Shown here piece after piece: positions 13,224-26,239 of a stretch of DNA of 64,000 nucleotides; positions within the stretch are counted from its first letter, which is position 1; every line of letters begins with the position of its first letter. The notes under the pieces were generated by a model. It saw nothing but the letters and a program-made list of their open reading frames with translations. It was not told the origin of the DNA and searched no databases. A program made the position numbers and the translations under genes. The stretch is from positions 41,517,492 through 41,581,491 of the forward strand of contig NC_045443.1 of the NCBI RefSeq assembly GCF_002776525.5, written 5' to 3'. The DNA is from Piliocolobus tephrosceles. Its lineage: Eukaryota > Chordata > Mammalia > Primates > Cercopithecidae.

Positions 13224-14918
13224 ATTTTTATCTGATGGGAGTTTTACACCTTCCGTGAAACATGAAAACTCTATATGTTTTCATGAATTGGGATAAAAAG
13301 TACTTAAATCATTTTTAGTTTTAAAATGTAACTCCATCCTCAATTCTCATTACTATTTTCTTTTTAAAATACATTTTAATATCTTTCTATTGGTTTTTAG
13401 ATACCTCAGCCAGTAAGATATAATGCTAATTAAATTCTCCTGTAAAAACTATAATCAAATAGAAAGGAGATACATATACTTAACCTAGTTTAGGGTCAGA
13501 TTCTGATTTGAAAAATCAAGACCTAAAAAAATTGTTCCTGAAACAGAAATCAGAGTTGAATGACCTCAGTGCTACAGTAAATTTGGAATTACTCTAAGTA
13601 ATCCTATGGTAATGAGAAAGTGAAAAACAGAAGACACAGTACCAAAAGAAAGGCCAAAACAAGGAAACAAGGGAATGATGACTTAAGCATGTACTGACAT
13701 ACAGCCAGAAATACGGAAGAAAAACTAAAGAGGAAGCAGCATTCTATTATATGACACTCTTCATATTACATTTGTCCTTAAGTTTTCTTCTTCTTAATTT
13801 GCTACCCTAAACCAGAATGGAGATCCTGGTATTCACCTCATATCATTACCTGAGGTATAGAAATGTATTTCTGGCATAGCTAAGCTACATACAATTGGCC
13901 TTCCCTTTATAGATGAGGACTTTTCCACAGTCTGTAGGCATTTGATAAGGAAAGTGGGGAATGTTGGGAAAATATATTTATACTCGGGAATTTTTAAAGT
14001 TGAAAGGGGTATACAGGTAAACACAAATACTACACATAGACACAACCTATAAAATCACACTAATCAAAAAATAACTAATTGAAGACTTGAATGTTAAATA
14101 TTTATAAAAGTAAAACAGAAAAATATGTTGAGTGTAGTTGGTCTGATTAGCAAGCCTAAAATCATTAAAAGATTTATGGATGACACAAAGTTGAGAAAAA
14201 GGGACTTGATTTAAGATTGTAAAAGAAATGACACTCTATGGTTTGGTGGCAGGAAATGTAGGTAAGTATGTGTAAAGGAAAAGTTCAAACCCAGCAGAGT
14301 ATCACAATTTCATGAAAGAGAGTGCAGAATCACATAATCACATAGTGAGAAACAACCTTAAGTAATTTGTTTCCAAATTATGGCTACTTTATGACAAAAA
14401 CTCTGTATTGGTTTTTATATAATTAGGTTATTCCTATATTGGAGATACCTTCAGGTAATTTTGATTTTAGATCTGACATCATGAAGATGAAGCACAACAG
14501 TGAGCGTGTGGAAGCATAAAGTCCTTTGAATTTGGCTCATCTAGAAATAGTATTACACTCTATATTTTTACAGTTTATCATATCATTACTATGATATTTA
14601 AAAGATAATAACTTAGAAAAGTAAACTGATTCTTAAAGGCCAGAATTTGAGGGATATGTATATAATAATGATAACACAACCAGAAATTAACGAAATTGTT
14701 TCTGACATATGAATCCTGACAGAATTCACTTTTACGAGATTAGACTGCCACAGGCTCATTTATGATTCTGAAATATAGTATGTATATGTGCACATACATA
14801 TTACATACACACACATTATACATATAATTATATATGCTTTATATATACACATATATATAGCATGCTGTAATATAGTTAGGCTTTTAAATTAGAAAGCAAT
14901 ATGTACAAAATGCCTAGC
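13224..14918. other. Intron, no recognised gene
   Basis: AT-rich sequence. A TA/CA-rich low-complexity patch lies at about 14775-14870. No coding or RNA gene signal is seen. Confidence 0.5.
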
Positions 14919-14934
14919 ACGATGAACTACTTTC

Positions 14935-15564
14935 TTTTTTTTTAATTTTTATTTTAAGTTCAGGGGTATATGTGCAGGTTTGTTATACAGGTAAACTTGT
15001 GTCACGGGATTTTCTTGTACAGATTATTTCATCACCCAGGTATTAAGCTTAGCACTCATTAGTTATTTTTCCTGATCTTCTCCCTTCTCCCGTCTTCCAC
15101 CTTCCAATAGGCCCCATTGTCTGTTGTTTTCCTCTATGTGTCCATGTCTTCTCATCATTTAGCTTCCACTTATAAGAACACATGGTATTTGGTTTTCTGT
15201 TACTACATTAGTTTGCTAAGGATAATGGACTCCAGCTCCATCAATGGTCTTGCAGAGGACATGATCTCATTCTTTTTTATGGCAGCATAGTATTCCATAA
15301 TATATATGTACCACATTTTCCTTATCTGGTCTACCATTCATGGGAATTTAGGTTGATTCCATGTTTTCACTATTGTAAATAGTGCTGCAATGAACATATG
15401 CATGCAGATGTCTTTACGATAGGACAATCTATACTCCTTTGGATATATGCCCAATAATGAGATTGCTGGGTCAAATGCTATTTCTGTTTTTAGGTCTTTG
15501 AGGAATTGCCACACTGTTTGCCACAATGGTTGAACTAATTTACACTTCCATCAACAATGTATAA
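14935..15564 (-). mobile_element. Old 5'-truncated L1 (L1PB/L1MA type)
   Basis: The reverse complement of an L1 3' end: tail and 3'UTR at left (aagttcaggggtatatgtgc), then the ORF2 C-terminus (15338-15526 reads MWQTVWQFLKDL...). A diverged target duplication of about 15 bp flanks it: 14919-14934 (acgatgaactactttc) and 15565-15579 (acgatgagctatttc). Confidence 0.88.
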
Positions 15565-15579
15565 ACGATGAGCTATTTC

Positions 15580-17555
15580 CTTTAGCTAAACTAATCATTA
15601 CCAAATAAGTGAAAATAGTTTTAATTTTAGTTTATAAATGGTTCTGTTTTAGACCTCTTTAAAGATTTTAAAAGTTAAGCGTAGACTTCAGCTTTAAAAA
15701 GCATGAACACTATGTCCAAATGTTGTTAAGCCTTGGGACCCAGAAATAATATGAAGCAACTGAAATACTTATTAAGATATTAAAAGCATTTTGAATATTA
15801 ACTACATTTTGATCTATGAAATTTTTTATGAGAAGATACCTATTCTATTCAGAGAGGTCTTTGATTATTACCATATTATATAGTACTATCTAACTCAAAA
15901 ACATTTTTCTCTTTAAAAAGAATAAGGACTGGGACATTAGCTACAATTTCCAGCCAGGGATTTAAAGGCTAATTTCAAGGCACTTCAACAGGTTGAGTTA
16001 ACACAGCAGATAAGTTCTTCTCTATAAATTTCCTACTGGCATGTTTCATGATAGAACAAGTCTCATCTGAAAAGCAGGTAACTTTTTCTTTTTTTATCTG
16101 GCAAAAGCATGATTGCATTTTTTAAAAGTACCCGGTCTATGGAAAACCAATTTAGTTTCATTAATGAAAAGCAAGCACAATGTGATTGAGAATGTAATAC
16201 AGAATTACAGTTCATTAATTCTTCAAGTACGTAATTTTCCAGGCTCCTGATCCCCCATTGATTTCTGCACACCTCCATAGGTCCCACCAAATGTGAGCAA
16301 AAGGAAATTTAATGGTGTTGCTATGTCATGTGTGGCGATGGTGGTGCTCTACAATTAGGCAGAAACATTGTGAAAGGGATTTTTCCAGTGACTGCTCCAC
16401 CATGTAGCTCTGTTAACATTTCTTTGTTGTCAAAAATTGATCAATCACAGACCCACAGACAAATGGGACCGTGACAGTCTCCTATTACGTGGTCAGTATC
16501 ATCAAAGGAGATGACACTTGCAACAATCGAAGCTGATAATTCAGTACACTTAATTAAGCATGATAAATCGGATGTATGCATCAATCTTTTTTAAAAAAAC
16601 TTGTATGTATTTTCCTATTAGTACCATTGCCATGGAATATGTCAATGCCCATTAAAATTTAAAACTAAAAATTTTACACTAATTAATAGAACACAATTAC
16701 AATTTGGGGTGTTGGTTCAGAGTTATATCCTGATCTTCTGCCCTTCATAAGGTTTATCTTTTTTAAAAAAATACAATGCTCTGTTCTCTCTGCTAACTTG
16801 TCCTTGAAACTTAAATTGCTTTATTTGCCACATCTCAGACTTGGGCAAAATTGTTGCCATGAATATTGTGTCAATTAGTGAATGCCAGTATATGTGGTCT
16901 GAAGAAATGAACAGAAATGCATTATGTCTAAACCAAATTTAGCAAAATGTTGTATGGTACTGCTTTCTTGCCCTGTAAAGACAGCTAATATTTCAAGACA
17001 GCTATGGAAGCTGCACTGACAAACTTATTGGGGTTCTTCTACAAGGAATCAAGGTCAGAACAACCCTATTGTGCTTTATTAATAGGTTCGAAGCATGGCA
17101 CATTCTTTATATATTGAGAGAAAAAAGACAGGTAGAATCTTATAAAGAAGTGTTCTGAAAACAGTTGTGTGAACAAAAGCCATTTTAGCAGTGAGAGGAA
17201 AATCTACCATGGAGGTCAGCCTTTAAATAGCCCTTATAACCATTTCCTCTCTGTAGATGGTAGAGTAGTAAATGGGGCAATCTTTAAAGAGTTTCAGCTT
17301 TTCATTCTCCCCTCTTTATATATTTTTATGCATAGTAGTGCCTTCTTGGCTTAGCAGAGTGTGAATGGTTCTGTTACCCAGAACACATAATTCAGGCACG
17401 AGTCAGCAACTAGCCTACGCTAATATACCATCTCAGATCTCAGGTCTGCAATGACTGGGTTGAAATAGTATATGGTGAAAGCTGAGAATGCTTATTAAGA
17501 ATCCAATAAAGTAATTACTTATTTTTTCACCGGTTTATTGTCCATCTACCTCATT
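15580..17555. other. Intron, no recognised gene
   Basis: AT-rich intron. ORFs at 16063-16290 and 17169-17354 are short and have no recognisable domain. Confidence 0.5.
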
Positions 17556-17557
17556 CT

Positions 17558-17690
17558 AAAGTAAAGGTCTGTCAGGGAAGTGATGTTATCTTGTTCATTA
17601 GGGAGTCTCCAGTCTTCAGAAGAGTTCTTGCCACATTGTAGGCATCTGATATAAATTGATCAAATAAATGAATTAATTAATTTTATTCAT
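17558..17690 (+). repeat. L2 LINE 3' end fragment
   Basis: L2-like end pattern: gtctgtcagggaagtgatg, then ttgccacattgtaggcatctg, then caaataaatgaat. Confidence 0.6.
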
Positions 17691-18082
17691 AATGTTGATA
17701 TTTCATATTTGGTAAATACCTTTATTGAAACTCCAAAATAAGTTTTGAAGCATTTCAGCATCATATGTGCAATATGAGAAGTTGTTACTCTTAGACATAG
17801 TTTTCTTGGGGTCCCATGACAATAAGATAAATAAACTGCACAATAATTTGATTATAGAATTCCATCTCTCTTGACTCAGTTCTAAAACAGCTTCTAGGTT
17901 TTCAACTTTATTTAATAGGAACTCCTGGATCAATATTAACCATAAGAATTTTATACTCAGGGTATGTAGATTACAGCCACCCATGTATACAATAAGCACA
18001 ATAAGCAAAGAAACAAAAAAGAAAATGAGGAGAGCAGAGATATCATAGCAAAATGTACATAGCTCAAAAAAGGAAAAAATGA

Positions 18083-18115
18083 CTTTCTCCTTCTTTCTCT
18101 TTCTTTCTTTTTTTT

Positions 18116-18155
<40 letters not shown>

Positions 18156-18206
18156 TCCTCTTTCTTTGTTTATTTTTCTATCTTTCTCTCTTTCTCCCTC
18201 TCTCTA
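18083..18206. repeat. (CTTT)n pyrimidine-rich microsatellite
   Basis: About 120 bases are almost all C and T on the plus strand, with a long pure ctttctttcttt block. Confidence 0.96.
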
Positions 18207-18289
18207 GTTTGAAAGAAATTCATTATTTCATGGCCTATCATTACATTTTATTTATAAACAATATTTTAAGACTAAATTATTCAAATGTT

Positions 18290-18590
18290 ATTTATTTATT
18301 TATTTTTAGACAAGGTCTCACTCTGTTGCCCAGGCTGGATTGCAGTAGTATGATCACAGCTCATTACAGCCTTGACCTCCTGGATCCAAGCGATTCTTCT
18401 GTCTCAGCCTTTTGAGTAGCTGGGACTACATATGTGCACTATCATGCCAAGTTAATTAAAACACTTTTTTTCTTAGTGCTGGGATCTCCCTATGTTGCTG
18501 AGACTGGTCTCGAACTCCTGGGCTCAAGCTTTCCTCCCACCTTGGTCTCCCAAAGCAATAGGATTACAATGTGAGCTACTGTGCCTGGTC
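18290..18590 (-). mobile_element. AluJ-type element
   Basis: Diverged reverse-oriented Alu with a (TTTA)n-modified tail at left (18290-18307), then agacaaggtctcactctgtt, ending tgagctactgtgcctggtc. Confidence 0.9.
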
Positions 18591-18819
18591 TGCTCTTTTT
18601 GATAATAATAATTTTGATTTTCTTAAAACATGTGATGAGCAGAAACTCAGCTAATTAGGCAAATTAGGAAACATACTAGGAATTTATTTTAGCTTTCATA
18701 TTCACTCATTTTAACATATTTTCTGGACAACAGTGTTTCAATATTGCTTGATTTTGAATGTTTGTATACAGGTAAATGGCAAAAGCTAGAGTATGTAAAT
18801 ATAAAAGGATAATGGGAGA

Positions 18820-20010
18820 TTTAGTTTAGATGGTAGAACGAACAACAGCACATATTCTAGCAAAAACATCAAAATCACCACCATCAACTAAATGAGTATG
18901 ATGCAATGGCTTAAAGAAAGAAACCTAAGTTTCCTCAGCAACTTCCAGACATGTGACATGGCTAAGAAGCCACACTGGAGACTAGACAGATTCTGAAATT
19001 TATCAATAAAACTGCCAGATTTGTCTAGAGATCTAACTGATAATTCTCTTCTAATTAAGGAGTGGTAGAAACAGCACCAGGGAAAAAGCTGAAGAAACAG
19101 AGGCATGCATAGCAGGGCTGATAGTGGAAGAGAAGAAAACGTGCAGTCAGAGGGCTAACCCAAAGGCTGAGGTGAACTTCTGCAGGAATGGAACTGTTCT
19201 CCAATAATACGGATTGAGCTCTCACACCAAACTTTTGATGAAATCCTAGAAATGAGAGCACAGCCCAGATATTACAAGATGCTCCATGAGCTGAGCTCTC
19301 CCCTCAGCCCTTTAGGCTCTCAAGTCATAGGAAATTATGGATAGAACACAAAATGCCTCATCTTCAAACCACACCTGTGGAGGGTACAACAAACAGTTGT
19401 GAGATAGGGCAGAAAGAAGCCAAAGAGAAAATCTAGAACAAACTGCCTAAGTGTGAGTAAAATAGAAGGAAAAGGAATGGAATTGATGACCGAAAATAGT
19501 AGAAAACAATCAAAATTATAGCACAGAAAGAAAATATCCAGCCTGGGAGAAAGTGTAACTCCAAAACAGAAAGAAACGTACCACAAGTGCTTAACAGAAA
19601 GATATCAATTAAATAACGAAGATTCAGGGATGAGATAATTTTTAAACAGCAACAAAAAACCCACTAATAAATAGAAAATCACAGGCCTAAAGGCAAAAAA
19701 CTTGAAGACCAAAACATCTTCAATGAAGCAAAGTAGAAACAGCAAAGAACAGAATATATTCTTAAAATAAAGTTTCCAACTTAAAAGGAAGACTTGTGAT
19801 AGTCACAGAATATATGGTTGGAAAGGAAAATATTTAAGTAATTAGAATGCAACTAATAGATATGGAGAACTGGCAAAAATAATTCAGTTAAGGGTAATTG
19901 AGGTTCCTGAAATACAGACCTTAATAAATGCAAGAGGAAACATTTAAAAAGTATTTAATATGAGAATTCTCCACAACGCAGAGAAAGATTTTAACTGTAC
20001 ACAGGGAGAC
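18820..20010 (+). repeat. Probable L1M/HAL1 fragment
   Basis: Long A-rich, weakly ORF1-like sequence (gacttgtgatagtcacagaa, ggtaattgaggttcctgaaa, ggaaacatttaaaaag) resembling the ORF1 region of old L1M or HAL1 elements. Identification is from general texture, so it is tentative. Confidence 0.4.
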
Positions 20011-20195
20011 TGCTCAACATGGAGACGCTCTGCACTCAGAGTTTTGCACGGCTGGCATCTTGGGAGCATTCCTGTCTTGGACTAGGTGTTACCCACTAAG
20101 AGAGTTCTTGGACCACGCAATCCAATAACCTCCCTAGTTGTTTTCTTTCACATCATTAAGGGTTTTTGCTTGTTTGTTATTTTTTATTTTATTTT

Positions 20196-20392
20196 TATTT
20201 TTTTGAGACGGAGTCTCGTTCTGTTGCCCAGGCTAGAATGCAGTGGTGTGATCTCAGATCACTGCAACCTCTGTCTCCTGGGTTCAGGTGATCTCAGCTC
20301 ACTGCAACCTCCAGCCTCCTGGGTTCAAGTGATCCTCCTGTCTCAGCCTCCCGAGTAGCTGGGATTACAGGCATGTGCCACAAAGCTCGGCT
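20196..20392 (-). mobile_element. Truncated Alu with internal tandem duplication
   Basis: Only the right arm of a reverse-oriented Alu is present; it stops at the linker (gctcggcta) and lacks the left arm. A block of about 40 bp is doubled: 20250-20289 and 20290-20330 both run from gatctcag to gggttca. Confidence 0.9.
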
Positions 20393-20399
20393 ATGTTCT

Positions 20400-21170
20400 G
20401 TTTTATTTTTATTATACATTCACCATCTGAAAAATCTGTACAAATTATAATTACAAAAATAATTTAAATGTTATAAAATTTGAAAATGTATAAAATAAAA
20501 ATGAACAAAAATCTGGCGGGGTAATATGTTCATCTTTGACGTCAAGGACTTTATTAATATTGTCTTAAATTTTAAAATGCAGTGAAAATATCTATAACCC
20601 ACTTAATATTTTTAATAATCTTTGCCTTTTTTTAACTTAAAGGAATTTTTAAAAAAATAATATAATTTGTGATAATAAAAAAAACACTAAACACCTTGTA
20701 TGCCACATTAAGTGGAGTTTGCAGTGATAAAGCAAAAAAAAAAAAATAGTCTTATTTTGTGCCAATACAAGATGATATCTATAGTAATATTACAAATTTG
20801 TAAATCAACATGAAGCAAAAATACTATTTGAATTAAGAGTTGCTAGTGCTTCAGAGATTGGGCACCGATGTTCTTTCTGCCAAGAATATTCTGGCCTCAA
20901 ATATTTGCATGGCTTGCTCTCTTATATTCTTTAGGTATTTATGATGTTACTGACTCATTGAGGCCTTCTCGAGATGTCTAAAATCACAACCTCAAATGCA
21001 TCTATACTTGACATTCCGTTTCTCTCTTTACTTTTCTCATTAGACAAAACTATTTATTACAGGATTCATACTATTCTCTAGCATTAATTTAGTATAAATT
21101 ATAGAATGCATCCTGTTTGCTATATGTGTCTCATCCAACAGACATGTATTTTACTTACACATCTTATGTA
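20400..21170. other. Intron, AT-rich, nothing recognised
   Basis: Very AT-rich with several A-runs. No gene or repeat family was identified. Confidence 0.5.
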
Positions 21171-21174
21171 TGGT

Positions 21175-21315
21175 TTGCCTTTCTTTCCTTACAGCATAAG
21201 CTCCACATAGGCAGGAATTCTCATCTATTTTCTTCACTATTGTCCTCAGTGTCTAGAACAGTGCCTTTCACATAGTAGTCAGTAAAGCAAATGTTTGTTT
21301 AATAAATGAATGACT
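21175..21315 (+). repeat. L2 LINE 3' end
   Basis: Clear L2 terminal pattern: cataagctccacataggcag, then agaacagtgcctttcacatag, then taataaatgaatgac. Confidence 0.8.
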
Positions 21316-21879
21316 CAAAAATAAATAGAAATTCATGAACACAATGGAACACCATCTTATTAGCTACTATACTTAATCCCTTTTTAACTTACTTAAAACT
21401 TGAGAGATACAAGTAAACAGATATAATAATTGAAGTTTGAGGATTCATTTTTCAATCAGATATGTGCAGGCAGATATTTCTACAAATTCCTGGCAGCTTT
21501 GGTTCTCAGAGGCTTGGAAGCATCTACACTTCTTGATTTGCTGTATCTTTGCTGCAAAGCACTGACATCTGCCTCTACCTAGCATCAGAGAGATATGGAG
21601 CCAAAATCATTTACAATAAAATATTATAAGATGAAGTCTCAGTCTCTGGTCTTACCTTTTGGGTGTCCAGTTGACTCTAAAGCAACAGCATTTTGCTTGA
21701 TTAATGCAGTGAAACTGCAGGCGATGTGGAAATGTGAACTTATTTTGACAGAGTACCACTATTTTCCAGGCATGCTTTCAATAATGCACATAAAGCACTG
21801 AGCATAGGGTTTCCTATACAGCTACAGTTCAATACATTTTCATGTATCTTCATTATTATCACAGTTCCAGTCATCTTTC

Positions 21880-22560
21880 ACATTGAATAGACCTCCTGAT
21901 TTTTCTTCTCACTCCCGTTTTGACACTCTTCCAATATCTTCTCCACATTCATGCCAAAGTGATCTTTGAGTAACTCAAATCTGACTATACTTAAAATATT
22001 GAATAGCTTCTCTTTGGCTGGAGGGTGAAGACCAAAATGTTAATGACCTACAAGCCGTCATAGTTTGACCCCTACCTGCCTCTAAAACCTCATCATATAC
22101 TAGGCTTTCCTGGCCTCTGTGCTCCAGGCACACTGGCCGTCTTTCCCTTCCTCAAATGTGCCATGCTGTCCACATCACAGGCTCTTTGCACATGCTTTCT
22201 CTGAGAACACTCTTTCCCTCTACTTCACCAACAAATCTTCCTCTTCCTTTAGATGTTGATTCAAACCAATTACCTTAGTAAAGCATTTCAGGCATTCCTG
22301 AGTAGATCAAATCCCCCATCCCACTTCCCACGCACAATGTGGATAGCAGTTTTTGTAGTTGTGCAATGCAGCAGCTCTGACTTCTCTGTAGGATTTCGCA
22401 GTCATGCCTGCAAATTATCAGTGGGATCCTTTGATTAGATTTCTTTCCTCACTAAACCATGAGCTCCTTGAGGGCAAGTGGTAAGTCTTTTCCATTATCA
22501 AATCACAGGGTCTTCCCAGTGCCTGTCCTAATAAGCAGGCTTGTGTTGAATAATTATCAT
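21880..22560 (+). repeat. L2 LINE ORF2 end and 3'UTR
   Basis: Good L2 match over nearly 700 bp: aaagtgatctttgagtaa, ggtgaagaccaaaatgtt, tgtgctccaggcacactggc, caggctctttgcacatgctt, and an end pattern at about 22458 (ccatgagctccttgaggg). It is a fossil of L2 reverse transcriptase-coding sequence with no open frame. Confidence 0.85.
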
Positions 22561-22655
22561 CATGATCACTATCCCCATCAACATCATTATCATTACCATC
22601 TCATTCCTGGGTAGACATCTTTCTTATGATTTACCCCTAGAGCTTGCCTTCTCTT

Positions 22656-22966
22656 TTTCTTTTTTTTTTTTTTTTTTTTTTTGAGATGGACATTCGCTCT
22701 GTCACCCAGGCTGGAGTGCAGTGGTGTGATCTCGGCTCACTACCAGCTCCCCATCCCGGGTTCACGCCATTATCCTGCCTCAGCCTCCCAAGTAGCTGGG
22801 ACTACAAGTGCCCACCACCACACCCGGCTAATTTTTTGTATTTTTTTAGTAGAGATGGGGTTTCACCATGTTAGCCAGGATGGTCTCGATCTCCTGACCT
22901 TGTGATCCGCCTGCCTTGGTCTCCCAAAGTGCTAGGATTACAGGCGTGAGCCACCGCACCCGGCCC
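22656..22966 (-). mobile_element. AluY element
   Basis: Full-length reverse-oriented Alu with AluY features (gttagccaggatggtctcga). Imperfect target duplication: 22641-22655 (agcttgccttctctt) and 22967-22981 (agcctgctttctctt). Confidence 0.94.
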
Positions 22967-22981
22967 AGCCTGCTTTCTCTT

Positions 22982-24915
22982 AAAACTAGCTCCAATGGAA
23001 CTAGCAGACCTTGACATGGCATTTATATAATAGCAATTGCTCTGACTCTTAACATGTGGCCCGATTAATTCTAACTTGCATTTTTGAATTCTGTCTAGAT
23101 CCCACAAGTGAAGGTAATTTCTATCCTTTGAACCTTTTGAAGTCCTCACATGCTATAGTAATTTGTGTATTTTCAAATCCTTCTACTGAAATTTAAATTC
23201 CTTAAAGGTAAGAGCTGGCCTGTACTTATCTTTGAAAACCCTGTAGTACCAAACATTATTCCTTAAATATAGTTCAGTAAGTATCTATTGAAGTAAATGG
23301 TTGTTTTAACTCATAATTTCTCTCTGACTCTGTTTGAGTCTTAGTCCCTCTACTTCTATGTTTTAACAATTATTTTTTTCTTTACTAACTTTCTTCAAGG
23401 AGCCACACCTTTCCATTTTGTAAACATCTTAAACATAATAAGATATTTAAAATACAGCATATCTAAATGTTAAATGTATACAAACAAAACATACACTTAA
23501 ATGTATAGAAACAAAAAACCCCTGATCCTATCACAGAGTATTTCAAGTGTTAAGTAAAATGATAGAAAACTTCAATTCTGAAAAGAAATTGAAAGTAAAG
23601 TAATTGATCAAGATAGACAAAAAAGGGCCTAAGGCTATGAAAATAGTTAAGAGAAATAGGAAAATGCCTTGAAAGCAATGAGAGTACCACAATAAAATCG
23701 TATGAAGGCTCTTCCACAGTCTCCCTTCTAGGCTTTGCTTAGAGATGTGTATCTTTAATTAAAATCTATACTTTGCATATCCCTCAAATCTACACCTTGC
23801 AAATATAACCTTTTTTTGTGGCAACAAAAAACGCCAGGAGACAGCAATGTGTGCCAGGGACTGGGCAAGAGATCCACCCAGCAACAAAGTTAAAAAGAAA
23901 AATTTGAAGATTTTTAACATCCAACAAAATGGTGCATACAGGTTTTCTTGAAGAAACAGATTTATTCCATGGTTTGAATTTTAAGAGCAGTTTATACGAG
24001 AAATGTCTTAAAGTGATTGATGGTCAATATTTTATTACTGTTTTGCAAAGAAACAGAAAAAGCCTTCAAAAGCTTACTTTCTCTGTCTCTCTTAGGTTCA
24101 ATCACAACTTAGTTTTTTCTCAAAGGCATTTCTAAGAGGCATTGTTTTGTTTGTTTGTTTGTTTTGCATTACTTTATTCAATTCAGGTTTGGAGCTCAGA
24201 GAATCCAGAGGAATGAATTTTGATATGTCCTTTTCATTTTTACTCTCTAAAAACATCTGAGATTTTAAGCCAGCTTTTAGTAGGTGCTAGACCAAAGTTA
24301 CTTCCAATTTTAATTTTCTGATTTGTCCCTGAATTGCTGTAGTTTTGATTTGTTTATTAGGAGAGCATGCATCACTTTGGATTCAAACACATGGGCAAGA
24401 AAGTCTATATGTTTTTGTAAAAAATCAGAAGTTTGGATTAGCTCACAGAAGTAACATACTCTTGCAGCTTTAACAGGGGGCTAATTATAGGTGAGATCAG
24501 ATTATTTTTCCCCAAAATCAGTTCTGAATCTGTTCAAAGGCTTGGACAAATATTTATATCAGACCCTAGTTTGCTGTGCCAAAAGGCGTATATATAGATA
24601 ACCATTTTGTTCTGAAACAAGTGTAACACTTAGCACCTTGGCCTTACATCTGTCCATCAAGAACCTTTGAGACAGTGGAAGTAGACTGATTTTGAGTGGA
24701 ACCATATTCTGATAGGTCCTATAAGATGTTGACTCTAAAATTTATATTCCCAGGTTTTTGTATGGCTTACCACATAAAACAGGTTTACTACTGTCGCCTT
24801 AAAATAGAAGAATGCCTACTAAATATGACTTTAGTTTTAATACCAAGCAACACAGTTTAACTGTGTCAAATACAGTTAAACTGTTTTCTCACGGTATTAA
24901 ATCAATAGGGTCAGT
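22982..24915. other. Intron, no recognised gene
   Basis: Unique-looking AT-rich intron. A short TTTG repeat lies at about 24147-24166. Small ORFs such as 23929-24135 have no recognised domain. Confidence 0.5.
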
Positions 24916-24919
24916 TATT

Positions 24920-25130
24920 TTTAAAGACACATTTGGCATCAGAATATGAGACTTTAATTCCTTGTTCTGACACCTTCTGGTTGTGTGAGACCAGAAAAAA
25001 AATCCAGGTAATAAATGCCTTTATTACCTCAATTACTTCATCTCTAAGATGTGGAATACCTGTCATACATATTTCAGTGACTTTCTGAGAGAGTGCATCA
25101 AATGACATAATGTATTCTGTAGCTCTATGA
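24920..25130 (+). repeat. MIR SINE fragment
   Basis: MIR pattern (cttctggttgtgtgagacc, then ctcaattacttcatctctaa, then gagtgcatcaaatgacataa), diverged. Confidence 0.55.
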
Positions 25131-25577
25131 AACTGTTAAACCATATTCAAATATAACAAATTATTTTATGGGTTATTTATATACATTATTTAATTATCCA
25201 GAAAGCTTTCTGAAAGCAAAAAATAAGTGTTTCAGAATTTTTCTTGGGATGGTTAAACTGTTTTTTAAAATGTGCCATAATGGTATGTGTTTAGAGAGAA
25301 AATCTCTCCAAAAGTCCACTTGATTGGACTTTGTACCCACTTCATTTTAAGATTAACTTGTAGTAGAGACTGTTGCTCTGGTATAACCTTCTTAACTGCA
25401 TAACATCATTTTTCTATTATGGGTTCATTAGAATAGGGGATAATTATATGGAAGATTCACATTGATTCAAGGGAAAAAATGGTGTCTGTTGAGATTAAGT
25501 TGGGAGTAAGGAGCAGCCCAATACCCTCACTGCCTTGTCTCACAGATCTGTGAGCTTTCACAGAAAAGTATCACAGA

Positions 25578-25840
25578 CTGTAATCCCAGCACTTTGGGAG
25601 GCCGAGACGGGCGGATCACGACGTCAGGAGATCGAGACCATCCTGGCTAACACGGTGAAACCCCGTCTCTACTAAAAATACAAAAAATTAGCCGGGCGAG
25701 GTGGCCGGCGCCTGTGGTACCAGCTACTCAGGAGGCTGAGGCAGGAGAATGGCGTGAACCCGGGAGGTGGAGGTTGCAGTGAGCTGAGATCCGGCCACTG
25801 CACTCCAGCCTGGGCGACAGAGCAAGACTCTGTCTCAAAA

Positions 25841-25866
<26 letters not shown>
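25578..25866 (+). mobile_element. Young AluY (cercopithecid AluYR type), 5'-truncated
   Basis: The Alu starts at ctgtaatcccagc, lacking about the first 22 bases, and ends in a long A-tail. It is flanked by a perfect 16-bp target duplication, agaaaagtatcacaga (25562-25577 and 25867-25882). The variants gggcgaggtgg and gagatccggccactg are those I associate with Old World monkey AluY subfamilies. Confidence 0.95.
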
Positions 25867-25873
<7 letters not shown>

Positions 25874-25927
25874 TATCACAGAAACGACACAAAGTAAGTG
25901 CTCAGAGGTAGGACAGATGTCATTTCA

Positions 25928-26235
25928 GCTGGGCGCAGTGGCTTACGCTTATAATCCCAGCATTTTGGGAGGCCGAGGCGGGCAGATTGCCTGAGCTTGG
26001 GAGTTCGAAACCAGCCTGGGCAACATGGTGAAACCCCGTCTCTACTAAAAATACAAAAAATTAGCCAGGCGTGGTGGTGGACACCTGTAATCCCAGCTAC
26101 TTGGGAGGCTGAGGCAGGAGAATCACTTGAACCCGGGAGGCGGAAGTTGCAGTGAGCCGAAATCACACCACTGCACTCCAGCCTGGGTGACAGAGAGAGA
26201 CTCTGTCTCAAACAAACTAACAAACAAACAAAAAA
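25928..26235 (+). mobile_element. AluS element
   Basis: Full-length forward Alu from gctgggcgcagtggc to an A-rich tail with (CAAA)n. The reverse-strand ORF at 25876-26286 is the usual Alu antisense frame, not a gene. Confidence 0.94.
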
Positions 26236-26239
26236 CTTA

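Noticed and set aside
18083..18206. Regular repeat considered as a CRISPR-like array
   Set aside because: It is a tetranucleotide microsatellite with no spacers, in a primate intron.
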